From NCBI RefSeq assembly GCF_010669125.1, contig NZ_CP048630.1, positions 2,864,001 through 2,928,000 of the forward strand: 64,000 nucleotides of DNA, read 5' to 3'. Source of the stretch: Ancylobacter pratisalsi. Its GTDB lineage: Bacteria > Pseudomonadota > Alphaproteobacteria > Rhizobiales > Xanthobacteraceae. Each line of letters opens with the position of its first letter. Positions within the stretch are counted from its first letter, which is position 1. The position numbers and the translations under genes were made by a program. Under the pieces are notes generated by a model. It was not told the DNA's origin. It worked only from the letters and a program-made list of their open reading frames with translations, and made no database searches. Below are positions 17,002-24,905 of the stretch, in pieces.

Positions 17002-17283
17002 ATGATAGACCCGAATGTAATCAAAGCCCTTGCCGCGATTTGTAGTGTTATCGGTTCAATCTTATTGGCTATTCGTGTAAAAGGTCTCCTAGAGGCATTA
17101 ACATTCGTCGCCAAAATGCACGAAAGCAATATACATGAATTATCCAGTGGAAATTTTACTATCGTTATAGCTAGAGGGTCCACGCAGCATATTGAAAATG
17201 CCCGTCGCGCCGGTCTCCTGATGACGGGATTTGTATTCCTTATATTGAGCGGACTTCTAAATCTCTGGGCGGCTTTCGTCTGA
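17002..17283 (+). CDS. Small two-helix membrane protein, unknown function
   Basis: A 93-residue protein not recognised as any named family. Two hydrophobic helices are clear: residues about 5-25 (VIKALAAICSVIGSILLAIR) and about 69-91 (GLLMTGFVFLILSGLLNLWA), joined by a polar loop. A strong GGAGAGGTGCG tract precedes the ATG. Its base composition is clearly more AT-rich than the flanking genes, a sign of recent acquisition. It lies in the island between the EACC1-like gene and the caspase-helicase; a membrane partner for that system is only a guess. Confidence 0.6.
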   Translation: MIDPNVIKALAAICSVIGSILLAIRVKGLLEALTFVAKMHESNIHELSSGNFTIVIARGSTQHIENARRAGLLMTGFVFLILSGLLNLWAAFV

Positions 17284-17446
17284 TGCTGTCATGGAGAATT
17301 CCCAGAGCCGCATCGAGAGTTACGGTACTCCGTCGACGCTCGCTGCCTAATTTTTCGGGTCAAGAACCGCACTCCTCCTCGTCATGAACTGATGCGCTCA
17401 GCATCTCTTGATCCTTTTCGATGCAGCTGGAAGATGAGAGCGGACC

Positions 17447-17992
17447 GTGATCGTCAGGAGACCTCGGAGGAGCCACGCGCGTGAAGATGTTCGCAGTTTC
17501 TTTGCGGGAAGTGATTATCTCGACCGCATGGTGCTGCGTCCCTTAAGTCATATCACTATGAGCTGGGAGGCGCATTGGGACGGAGATTGCTATGAAGCCG
17601 AGGTTGGTAGCTTCGCAGCTGATTTAAGCGCAATCATTGAACTTATCGCGGATGCAGCACGGCCTGCGCGTTATCATGACCATGAAGATCGGTTGGCGGA
17701 AAGAGTCGTGACTGACCTGAAGTGGCCCATCCAGAAAAAGGCCGGGCGATGGATCGGCGAAGACTACCAATGCATCCTTGAGCAAGGCGCGTTCCGCGAT
17801 GTCGGACAGCGGGAGCTCATTGCTGCGGCGGCCGGTAGGGTGCATCGCGCGCTCGATTTCGGCCAAACCCATTTCGACGATATGGATGATGGGCATATGG
17901 CTATGCTCGCCGGCTTGATGACGACCTGCATCTATCACCGCTACTGTGATGGAACGACGCTCATGGTCGATGAAGACGATGTCGATGAGTGA
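17447..17992 (+). CDS. Hypothetical protein (181 aa)
   Basis: A 181-residue soluble protein that I do not recognise. The start is GTG at 17447; an in-frame ATG at 17528 (MVLRPLSHITMSWEAHW) is an alternative. The chain is acidic, with many His/Asp residues near the end (HRYCDGTTLMVDEDDVDE), and has no signal peptide or membrane helix. It lies upstream of the DUF2158-like gene on the same strand; the spacing and shared strand with the caspase-helicase suggest one transcription unit, which is inference. Confidence 0.5.
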   Translation: MIVRRPRRSHAREDVRSFFAGSDYLDRMVLRPLSHITMSWEAHWDGDCYEAEVGSFAADLSAIIELIADAARPARYHDHEDRLAERVVTDLKWPIQKKAGRWIGEDYQCILEQGAFRDVGQRELIAAAAGRVHRALDFGQTHFDDMDDGHMAMLAGLMTTCIYHRYCDGTTLMVDEDDVDE

Positions 17993-18132
17993 GCCCCTCC
18001 GGTTGCGCTGTGGGCTATAGCATCTCCTCTGCACGACTCGCGGTTGTGGATAGCGGGTTCCGCATCTTGCTCTCCGTCATGTCAGTGATACGTTTCGAAC
18101 GAAAGGCGAACAGACTCTCAGGAGTGGTGCAG

Positions 18133-18348
18133 ATGAGCTTTGAGCCTGGTGACGTTGTCCGACTAAAATCCGGCGGTCCGGCGATGACCGTAGAACAGGT
18201 AGATATTCTCGCGGCGACCGGCAAAGAGGCGGTCTGGTGCACGTGGTTCGAAAAGGTTGGGAATCGGCAGATGGTGCAGCGTGACACGTTTGCACCGGCG
18301 ATGCTGATTAAGTCCTCTGAGCCCGGCATCGGCATTCTTGTGGTCTGA
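18133..18348 (+). CDS. DUF2158 (YodC-like) small protein
   Basis: A 71-residue protein beginning FEPGDVVRLKSGGPAMTVEQ and containing WCTWFEKVGNRQ, the hallmarks of the DUF2158/YodC family (GDVVRLKSGGP.MTV and C-x-WF). Family function is unknown. Start chosen at ATG 18133 because family members begin just before the GD motif; the open frame runs upstream to 17989. It ends 19 bases before the caspase-helicase start codon, so the two are very likely co-transcribed. Confidence 0.8.
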   Translation: MSFEPGDVVRLKSGGPAMTVEQVDILAATGKEAVWCTWFEKVGNRQMVQRDTFAPAMLIKSSEPGIGILVV

Positions 18349-18367
18349 CGGCAATTAGGCCGAAACG

Positions 18368-21300
18368 ATGATCCGCGCGGCATTCATTGGTATCGACCGC
18401 TACCACGATCCTCTGATCCGGGATCTGAATGGGGCAGTCCGTGATGCCTCCGCTCTGTGGGCTGTATTTTCGGACGCGATGGAAGGGATGGAGGCAGCCC
18501 TTCTCACCGATGAGCAGGCCACGCTGGAGGCGGTTGAGGCCGTTCTGGATGCCACGCTCGGCGTTGCTACCGAAGATGATGTGGTACTTCTGAGCTTTGC
18601 AGGGCACGGGACCGCCGACCACCGGCTTGTTCTGGCAGATACCCGTGCTGGGGATGTGCTAGGCACGACGCTCGCGATGGCACAGCTCGCGACGCGATTC
18701 AGGGAGAGCCGTGCCAGGGCCGTCGTCTTGCTGTTGGATTGCTGTTTCAGCGGAGGAGCGCCGGCACGTGTGCTCGACATTGGGCTGGTGCCGCGTGACA
18801 TCATCCAGCCGCTTGTTGAAATCACAGGTCAGGGGCGCGTTCTGTTCGCTGCCTCAGCTGTCGACCAGGCTGCTCTCGAAGATCCGGGCACCCGGCACGG
18901 ACTATTCACGAAGGCCATCCTGGAGTGCCTTCTTTCTGCGTCGGAGCCGGTCAGTGTCATTGGCATGGCGGACCGCGTTGTTCAGCTTGTCAGGGCGGAC
19001 GCCAACCGCCTTGGCTATGACCAGACACCGGTCGTGTTCGGTCACGTCGAGGGAGAGCTACTACTGCCGGCAGGTCGGCGGGGGCAGCGATATTTTGCGC
19101 TGTTTCCGGAGCGCGGCTCCGCGCGGACGACCGGGGCTTTTGAGGATCTGGCTGCGTTCGGTCTGCCTGAGGAAGTTCTGGGGGCCTGGCAGGAGCGCTT
19201 TCCACAAGGCCTGAATGCCTTGCAGGTCGCAGCCGTCAACGAGCATGGCGTGCTGGACCATAATTCCCTGCTGGTCGTTGCGCCGACCAGTGCCGGTAAG
19301 ACTTTTATCGGGGAGATGGCCGCGATGAAGGCCATCTCGGAGGGACGCAAGGCTGTTTTTCTCTTGCCCTACAGGGCCCTTGTGAACGAGAAATTCGAGG
19401 ATTTTTCCGCGATCTACGGGGATCAGCTAGACTTGCGCGTCGCAAGGTGCAGCGGCGACTGGCAGGACCAGGTGGGCGATGTGTTGCGAGGCAAATACGA
19501 CCTCGCCTTCTTCACCTACGAGAAGTTTCTTGGAATGGCGGTTGCGGCGCCTCATATGCTGCACCAGATCGGCCTGGTTGTGGTCGACGAGACCCAGTTC
19601 ATCACCGAGCCTGGCCGGGGAATGGTGGTGGAGTTGCTGCTCACCCATCTCGTGAGTGCCCGCACTCGCGGTGTGTCCCCACAGTTGGTGGCACTGAGCG
19701 CCGTCATCGGCGATGTGAATCGTTTTGATCGCTGGTTGGACTGCGGTCTACTCCAGACAGTCGAGCGCCCTGTCCCGCTCACTGAAGGGGTGTTTGAGCG
19801 GAGCGGCAGATGGTCATTCGTTGCGGCCGAAGGCGATGTTCGCTCGGAACAGCTCCTGAACCATGCTGTCCAGCAGCGCCGCGTCCAGGCCTCATCGCAG
19901 GACCTACTCGTCCCGTTCGTGCGCCATCTGGTGAGCCAGGGCGAAAAGATCATTGTGTTCCGCAATGCGCGCGGGCCGTCGGCGGGGTGCGCAGAGTATC
20001 TTGCGCAGGAACTGCGCCTACCGCCCGCGCAATCGGTTATTGAGGCTTTGCCGGTCGGTGACCTGTCGACGATGTCACGACGCTTGCGAGCGGCGCTTGA
20101 AGGGGGCGTGGCGTTTCATAACAGCGACCTGAACCGCGAAGAACGCGTGGCGGTCGAACGCGGGTTCCGAGATCCTGCCGGAGGCATCCACGTGCTGGTG
20201 GCGACCAGCACGGTTGCTGCGGGTGTCAACACGCCGGCCTCGACGGTAATTATTGTCGAGACGGCCTTTCCCGGCGCCCGTGACCATCAGCAGCCTTACA
20301 CGGTTGCACAGTACAAGAACATGGCCGGCCGCGCGGGAAGATTAGGGTACGAGAGCCATGGCAAGGCTATGCTCCTCGCCGACAACGGATTAGAACGCAA
20401 CAACCTGTTGCGCCAGTATGTCCAAGGGCGCCCCGAGCCGGTCACTTCGTCATTCAACTCCAACGATCCGGGCACATGGGTGGTGCGCCTGCTGGCACAA
20501 GTTCGCGACGTGCCGCGTGATGCCGTGATTGATCTCGTCGCCAACACCTATGGCGGATACCTGGCCATTCTTCAAAACCCGCATTGGCGGGAGAGCATGA
20601 CGCAGCGGTTGGCGTTGCTGCTGGACCGCATGACCTCTGACGGTCTGATCGAAGAACATGAGGGCCTGCTGAGTTTGACGATGCTCGGCCGCGCTTGCGG
20701 AGAATCTCCGCTGCGCCTTGAATCGGCCCTGCAGGCTGTAGAACTGCTGCGCATGCTGGGACCTCAGCCTATTGCGCTGGAAACCCTCCTTGTCTTGGTT
20801 GAGGCGATCCCGGAACGCGACGAGGCCTACACCCCGCAGAGCCGCCAGGGCGAGGCCGGTTGGCAGCAGGCACTCAACCGGCGGTACAATCCCGAGATCA
20901 CGCGCTTGATGCGGTATCGTGCCCCGAGCGACCGCGCCTTTTACGCACGCTGCAAAAGGGCCCTCGTCATTGCCGATTGGTTGGACGGAGTGCCCACTGG
21001 CGAGATTGAAGACCGTTATTCGGCCAATACCTTTTCGCGGGTGGGGCACGGCGACATTCGTGGCTTTGCCGATGGGAGCCGCTTTCTCTTCGACTCCGTG
21101 CTCCGGATCGCTGCAATTGTCTTGGGACGTGCTGATGACCCGGAAGCGGTCTCGGCCCTGCTTCGCCGCCTGGATTTCGGCATTCCCGTGGACGCACTGC
21201 CGCTGACGCTCTTGCCGGTTGCCCTGGCGCGCGGCCAGATTCTGGCCCTGTGGAGGGCCGGGCTGTGCACCTCCAAGCAGATTAGCGGGGCGTCAACGGC

Positions 21301-21379
21301 GCGGCTGGAGGGCATTCTGGGGACTGGGACCCGGCAGCTGATCACGCACCTCGTCACAACGTCACCCGGGCCCGCATGA
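18368..21379 (+). CDS. Caspase-like protease fused to Ski2-like SF2 helicase
   Basis: A 1003-residue two-domain protein. Residues 1-235 form a caspase/peptidase C14 domain: catalytic His80 in SFAGHG and the probable nucleophile Cys126 in LLDCCFSGG. Residues about 280-1000 form a superfamily 2 helicase of the Ski2/Hel308 type: Walker A APTSAGKT (305-312), a variant Walker B box VVDETQ (to 410), motif III LSAV near 443, STVAAGVNTP near 614, and motif VI QYKNMAGRAGR (648-658), followed by a winged-helix/ratchet-like C-terminus. All key residues are intact. Likely role, inferred: nucleic-acid-triggered protease in an abortive anti-phage system with the HNH protein encoded next. ATG 18368 follows DUF2158 by 19 bases. 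Confidence 0.9.
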   Translation: MIRAAFIGIDRYHDPLIRDLNGAVRDASALWAVFSDAMEGMEAALLTDEQATLEAVEAVLDATLGVATEDDVVLLSFAGHGTADHRLVLADTRAGDVLGTTLAMAQLATRFRESRARAVVLLLDCCFSGGAPARVLDIGLVPRDIIQPLVEITGQGRVLFAASAVDQAALEDPGTRHGLFTKAILECLLSASEPVSVIGMADRVVQLVRADANRLGYDQTPVVFGHVEGELLLPAGRRGQRYFALFPERGSARTTGAFEDLAAFGLPEEVLGAWQERFPQGLNALQVAAVNEHGVLDHNSLLVVAPTSAGKTFIGEMAAMKAISEGRKAVFLLPYRALVNEKFEDFSAIYGDQLDLRVARCSGDWQDQVGDVLRGKYDLAFFTYEKFLGMAVAAPHMLHQIGLVVVDETQFITEPGRGMVVELLLTHLVSARTRGVSPQLVALSAVIGDVNRFDRWLDCGLLQTVERPVPLTEGVFERSGRWSFVAAEGDVRSEQLLNHAVQQRRVQASSQDLLVPFVRHLVSQGEKIIVFRNARGPSAGCAEYLAQELRLPPAQSVIEALPVGDLSTMSRRLRAALEGGVAFHNSDLNREERVAVERGFRDPAGGIHVLVATSTVAAGVNTPASTVIIVETAFPGARDHQQPYTVAQYKNMAGRAGRLGYESHGKAMLLADNGLERNNLLRQYVQGRPEPVTSSFNSNDPGTWVVRLLAQVRDVPRDAVIDLVANTYGGYLAILQNPHWRESMTQRLALLLDRMTSDGLIEEHEGLLSLTMLGRACGESPLRLESALQAVELLRMLGPQPIALETLLVLVEAIPERDEAYTPQSRQGEAGWQQALNRRYNPEITRLMRYRAPSDRAFYARCKRALVIADWLDGVPTGEIEDRYSANTFSRVGHGDIRGFADGSRFLFDSVLRIAAIVLGRADDPEAVSALLRRLDFGIPVDALPLTLLPVALARGQILALWRAGLCTSKQISGASTARLEGILGTGTRQLITHLVTTSPGPA

Positions 21380-21439
21380 GCTCGCGCTGCCCATCTCGGG
21401 CGAAGGCCCCTAGTGGAATTGCCGGGCGGAGACACGCGG

Positions 21440-22606
21440 ATGCTCAAGGACTGCATTCTTTGCCAACTGCCTATCCCGGAGAAGACCAAACCCGAGCATG
21501 TGCTGCTCAAAGCGTTGGGGGGGCGCATGACGGTGCACGATATTGTTTGCCCGGATTGCAATCACCAGATGGGCATTGGGCCGGACCATGACTTGGCCCG
21601 GTCAACGGAAAACATCAGGAATCTCGCCGATTTGAAAGCCGGAGACGGCGGCAGCGCGCCGCTCATTCACGGCCTCGAGCATCAGGGTGAAAGGTTCGAC
21701 CTCGAACCCGGAATGCGAACCCGGGTCAAGGCAAAGAAGCCGCTCGATGTTCAGTTCGACGGTGACGAAATTCGAGTTGCCATCGAAGCATTCTCAGAGA
21801 AATCCGCTGACGGGCTTCTTAAGGGTGCGGCGACCAAGATTGCCAAGCAACTGGGCCATACTCACCCGGCGGTGATCGACGCGATTGAACAGGATCTGCG
21901 GAAAGATCTGCGCAGAGGCTATAGGCCGGCGCCGTCAGTGGTAGGGCACCTGCCTTTTGGTGCGGGTGCCTCCCTGCAGTCAATGGCCAAAGCCTGTCTT
22001 GTCCTGTGGGCCCGGCAGTGTGGCAACGCCGAGGTCACCACCGCCAAGTTTGACGAGGTTCGTTCGTTCATCCGGTTCGGGAAACGCCCGGATCACGAAA
22101 CGGACTTGCTAACCCTTGATGCACGTCCTCTCCCAAGCTGCCCGGACCAATTTTCATGTCATCCCGTATTCATCTGGGTCGGCAGTGATGCGAATGGGGC
22201 CGTCTATGGATACTTTCGTCTCTACGGCGCCATCGGCTGGCGTTTTCGGCTGACGACGGGCGGTTCCATGCCCGATCGCAGATTCTGCCTGATCTCAAAC
22301 CCTTATGAGAACCGCATCTGGGATCTGTTGGCAGGTGAGGACAACTTCATCGATCAGGCGTGGATCTGGAGGGCATGCCCCCCGGATGATGCGGACCTGG
22401 CGCATGTGAAATCCCGTATCGGGGAGATGATACACGCAGCCCAGGGGCAGTCTCGGGAGCATTGGATTCACGATTTCGTCACGCAGCGCCTGGGGGAAGA
22501 GAATGGTCCTGTTTCCTCAGAGCAACTGGAGAAAATGGTGAGGGATTTCGCGGCAGCCATGACATCCATGGTGCTGCGCAAGAGAATTGACGTCGACGAT
22601 GTGTGA
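21440..22606 (+). CDS. HNH_5-type nuclease, partner of caspase-helicase
   Basis: A 388-residue protein. Its N-terminus has an HNH_5-like zinc-bound beta-beta-alpha fold: CxxC at 5-8, EH at 19-20 followed by LLKALGG, and CPDCN at 37-41. The rest is a mixed domain without an obvious name. It lies 60 bases after the caspase-helicase stop on the same strand; GTG 21413 is an alternative start 33 bases after that stop. A DNA-cutting role is inferred from the HNH core; the canonical third His is not clearly placed, so activity is not certain. Confidence 0.75.
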   Translation: MLKDCILCQLPIPEKTKPEHVLLKALGGRMTVHDIVCPDCNHQMGIGPDHDLARSTENIRNLADLKAGDGGSAPLIHGLEHQGERFDLEPGMRTRVKAKKPLDVQFDGDEIRVAIEAFSEKSADGLLKGAATKIAKQLGHTHPAVIDAIEQDLRKDLRRGYRPAPSVVGHLPFGAGASLQSMAKACLVLWARQCGNAEVTTAKFDEVRSFIRFGKRPDHETDLLTLDARPLPSCPDQFSCHPVFIWVGSDANGAVYGYFRLYGAIGWRFRLTTGGSMPDRRFCLISNPYENRIWDLLAGEDNFIDQAWIWRACPPDDADLAHVKSRIGEMIHAAQGQSREHWIHDFVTQRLGEENGPVSSEQLEKMVRDFAAAMTSMVLRKRIDVDDV

Positions 22607-22731
22607 GATCGGCTGCGGTAGCCGACGCATGTAGCACGGCAATAAGGAAACTCAACATCAGGGCGACGCGCCCAACGATCCCACCGCGGGGTACATGGAG
22701 CGCGTTGGCAGAATTGAGCCCTGCAGACATA

Positions 22732-22851
22732 GTCGATCAAGGCACCGAATTCGTCAGCCGCAACCTCGACCTATTTGCCCATCAACGCAGCGGTGCTCTC
22801 GACTTCTCGCGCACCGGCAAACCAACGACAATGCCTTCATTGGCCTGCTGC
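22732..22851 (+). pseudogene. IS3-family transposase (orfB) fragment, frameshifted
   Basis: The plus strand encodes VDQGTEFVSRNLDLFAHQRS and then a variant of DFSRPGKPTDNAFIE, the conserved integrase-core (DDE) part of IS3-family OrfB. A one-base loss after KPT shifts the frame so that DNAFI is read from another frame, and the gene stops soon after. Only the central catalytic stretch survives. The next part of such a transposase is found near 26.1 kb on the other strand. Confidence 0.75.
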
Positions 22852-22870
22852 CGATTCTGTGTACACGAGG

Positions 22871-23040
22871 TTAAGCTGATTTAGCTCGCTCCTCGAACTC
22901 GACGGGGCTGAGATGGCCCAATGTCGAGTGCCTGCGTCGGCGATTATCGAAACGCTCCATGTAGTCGAACACATCCGCCCTCGCGTCATCCCTCGTCCTG
23001 TAGACCTTGCGGGCTGTGCGCTCGGTTTTTGACCGCGAGC
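22871..23040 (-). pseudogene. IS3-family transposase C-terminal fragment
   Basis: The minus strand encodes ERTARKVYRTRDDARADVFD, then YMERFDNRRRRHSTLGHLSP and a stop codon at 22871. This is the C-terminus of an IS3-subgroup OrfB (usual form SSLKTERTARKVYRTRD). Similarity is lost upstream of about 23040, where SSLKTER reads SSRSKTER, so the element is truncated. It belongs to a different IS3 subgroup from the fragment at 22732. Confidence 0.8.
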
Positions 23041-23206
23041 TGATTAGGCTGTCGGATGATCTCGACGTGCTGATCTACCGCAACGCCACGCCACGATTCC
23101 GATGGTGTGCGTGCCATCATCAATCGCAGCGGACGCGCCATTGATCCGCAACGGACATTCGAGCGTTCACATCCGCACTTTCTGCACTGGCATCGGGAGG
23201 ACTGCT
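23041..23206. other. Decayed coding remnant
   Basis: Plus-strand sequence reads RELIRLSDDLDVLIYRNA and, in another frame, DGVRAIINRSGRAIDPQRTF up to a stop at 23217. The two frames look like pieces of one frameshifted gene. I do not recognise the parent family. Confidence 0.25.
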
Positions 23207-23872
23207 TTAGGCAGTGAAGCCGACTGCATCGTGACGCTGCTTCTGCATCAGGTGTGCAACATCCCGGCGGATGCGCCGCAATTCTGGCCAGGGAAACTGC
23301 CGCCCCTCGGCACCGTCTGCCCCAACGGCGATCAGCACATCGATCTTCGCGGAGAGGCCGCGCAGAGACGTGGCGTCTGCCGCAAAGAGCCTAGCGATCA
23401 ACCGCTCTTCATTGGCGGAGGCAGCCGCCTCTTCTTGCCGGGTGACGGAATAGCCGATGGCGCGGTCTGCGTCGTCCCAGCGCTGCTGATGTGCGCGCAA
23501 CACCTCGGCGATTTCGGCGCGCCGTGAGCAAAGAGACGGCACACCGGTCGAAAGCTCGTCAAACTGCCGCAACGAGCCGATGCGCACCGGCGAGTGCAGC
23601 TCGGCTCCAGCAAGAACCACCTGCGGAAAGCCGATTGTCCGCGCCAACTCAGACTCGAGACGCTGCTGTTTCCGGCACAGAGCGAGCGTGCGCCGATGCG
23701 CGGCGCGCCACGCTCTCCATGCAAGGACAGCCGCGTCCGTTGCGCCATGATCCTGCGGTTCGGCCGCAGCCGAACTGTTGAAGGAAGTGCCGCCGATCGT
23801 CATCAGGGCGGCAGAGAGAACGTCCCTCCGGGATGGCCGGGACAAACTCGTGCTAATCTCAGAATCAGCCAT
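23207..23872 (-). CDS. Hypothetical protein with Tat-like N-terminus
   Basis: A 221-residue protein beginning with a twin-arginine-like leader (RPSRRDVLSAALMTIGGTSF), followed by an Ala/Glu/Arg-rich helical body that probably forms a long coiled coil. It resembles unnamed proteins common in rhizobial genomic islands, but I cannot assign a function. It stands alone, between IS3 remnants and a divergent XRE regulator gene, and its start lies about 100 bases from the regulator's, so a shared promoter region is likely. Confidence 0.55.
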   Translation of the reverse strand: MADSEISTSLSRPSRRDVLSAALMTIGGTSFNSSAAAEPQDHGATDAAVLAWRAWRAAHRRTLALCRKQQRLESELARTIGFPQVVLAGAELHSPVRIGSLRQFDELSTGVPSLCSRRAEIAEVLRAHQQRWDDADRAIGYSVTRQEEAAASANEERLIARLFAADATSLRGLSAKIDVLIAVGADGAEGRQFPWPELRRIRRDVAHLMQKQRHDAVGFTA

Positions 23873-23968
23873 GATCCGAGCTCCAAGCAGCTTGATTGTG
23901 GTCAGGTCGGGAGAGGTGGCGCAAACACCTTTTCCGACCGCTTAGCCACCGTTGGCGGCTATCTCAGA

Positions 23969-24262
23969 ATGCAGTTGTTTTTCAAAAAGTCAAACTTTGA
24001 CGGTGCCTTGAACGTGACGGAAATTTCGCCCGCCCAATGCCGTGGAGCGCGAGGGATGCTCGGTTGGAGTCAGGCTGAGCTTGCGGCAGCGGCACAGGTG
24101 TCTCGTCCGACCATTGTGGACTTTGAGCGCGGCGTTCGCGTTCCACACGCGGGTAATCTGGCCTCCATCGTCGCAGCGCTTGAGCAAGCCGGCATTGAGT
24201 TCACCCCCGAGAACGGTGGCGGTGCCGGTGTGCGCCTTCGGAAGCCACCAACGTCCCCATAG
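23969..24262 (+). CDS. XRE-family HTH transcriptional regulator
   Basis: A 97-residue DNA-binding protein. The helix-turn-helix is typical of the Cro/CI (XRE) family: ARGMLGWSQAELAAAAQVSR followed by PTIVDFERGVRVPHAGNLAS and the conserved IEFTPENGGGAGVRL tail, a form frequent in alphaproteobacterial islands. Start set at ATG 23969, since the open frame upstream only mirrors the divergent gene. It probably controls itself or the divergent Tat-like gene. Targets are not determinable. Confidence 0.8.
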   Translation: MQLFFKKSNFDGALNVTEISPAQCRGARGMLGWSQAELAAAAQVSRPTIVDFERGVRVPHAGNLASIVAALEQAGIEFTPENGGGAGVRLRKPPTSP

Positions 24263-24905
24263 TCCCATATCCGCTGCGGCAGGCGCGCAAGACACTGTGA
24301 CCTTTGCACAGCCCGACTGCGGTTCGGCCGCAGTTCCTTTGCAGCTTCTCTGCGCCGCGCCCGCCGATCTGCAGCGGTTCGGCTGCGCATCACCGACAGC
24401 AGTTTCAAGTTAGGCATGGCGATGAATCGCGACGTCGCTGCCCCAGGTGGCGGCCCCTGCACTTTTCTCACGTCGCATTTTCGGAGAGCTTGCCGTACAG
24501 CCGGTAGCTTTAGGCGCCCACGGAGCGTTTTCTGCCGCCTCATCATAGTATCTCAGCGATGTGACGTGATCTCGTTTTGATCCGGCGGGGCGTAGAAGCT
24601 TGAGGGCAGGATAAAAGCGCGCACATTGCGCGGCGGTCGGATGGTTGTTTTTGCAGGATGTTTTCTTGATCGCGACACATTGCGCCTCTGGACAGCAATG
24701 TGTCGTCTTCACGGGAATCTTTTTGGCTGAACAATTAGCCGCACATTGTCATCGTCTGATGCCGGTCTGAGGACCATCACCCCTCGGTTTTGGATCGCGA
24801 GGCCTGCCACTTCTGGATCGTGGCCGAGAGAAGGGCTTCTCGGCAGAAACGCCTCCCCTGTTCGAGGCGAGTCGCCTCTCCATCACGTGCCTGCACTGAC
24901 CGCCG
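24263..24905. other. Gene-free region with repeated CACATTG sites
   Basis: About 640 bases with no supported gene. The right half is AT-richer and holds four CACATTG-type sites (listed separately). The left half has several CGGTTCGGC/GCCGCAG-like short repeats of no clear meaning. Confidence 0.4.
24622..24748. repeat. Four CACATTG sites, two as an 11-bp inverted repeat
   Basis: CACATTG occurs at 24622, 24676 and 24742 on the plus strand and inverted (CAATGTG) at 24696. The middle pair forms a perfect 11-bp inverted repeat, CGACACATTGC (24673-24683) and GCAATGTGTCG (24695-24705), with an 11-base spacer. The cluster ends about 160 bases before the start of a truncated recombinase-like gene. 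Candidate binding sites for a recombinase or a regulator. Confidence 0.6.

Noticed and set aside
16710..17045. 111-codon plus-strand frame
   Set aside because: It overlaps the better supported gene at 17002 and has unusual composition without any motif.
21440..22606. HamA (DUF1837) as in Hachiman
   Set aside because: The protein starts with an HNH_5-like CxxC...CxxCN module and shows no DUF1837 motif, so the locus is not Hachiman.
23041..23206. AbiEii-like nucleotidyltransferase remnant (RLSDDLDV)
   Set aside because: The match is limited to eight residues and the frame breaks; not enough to name a family.
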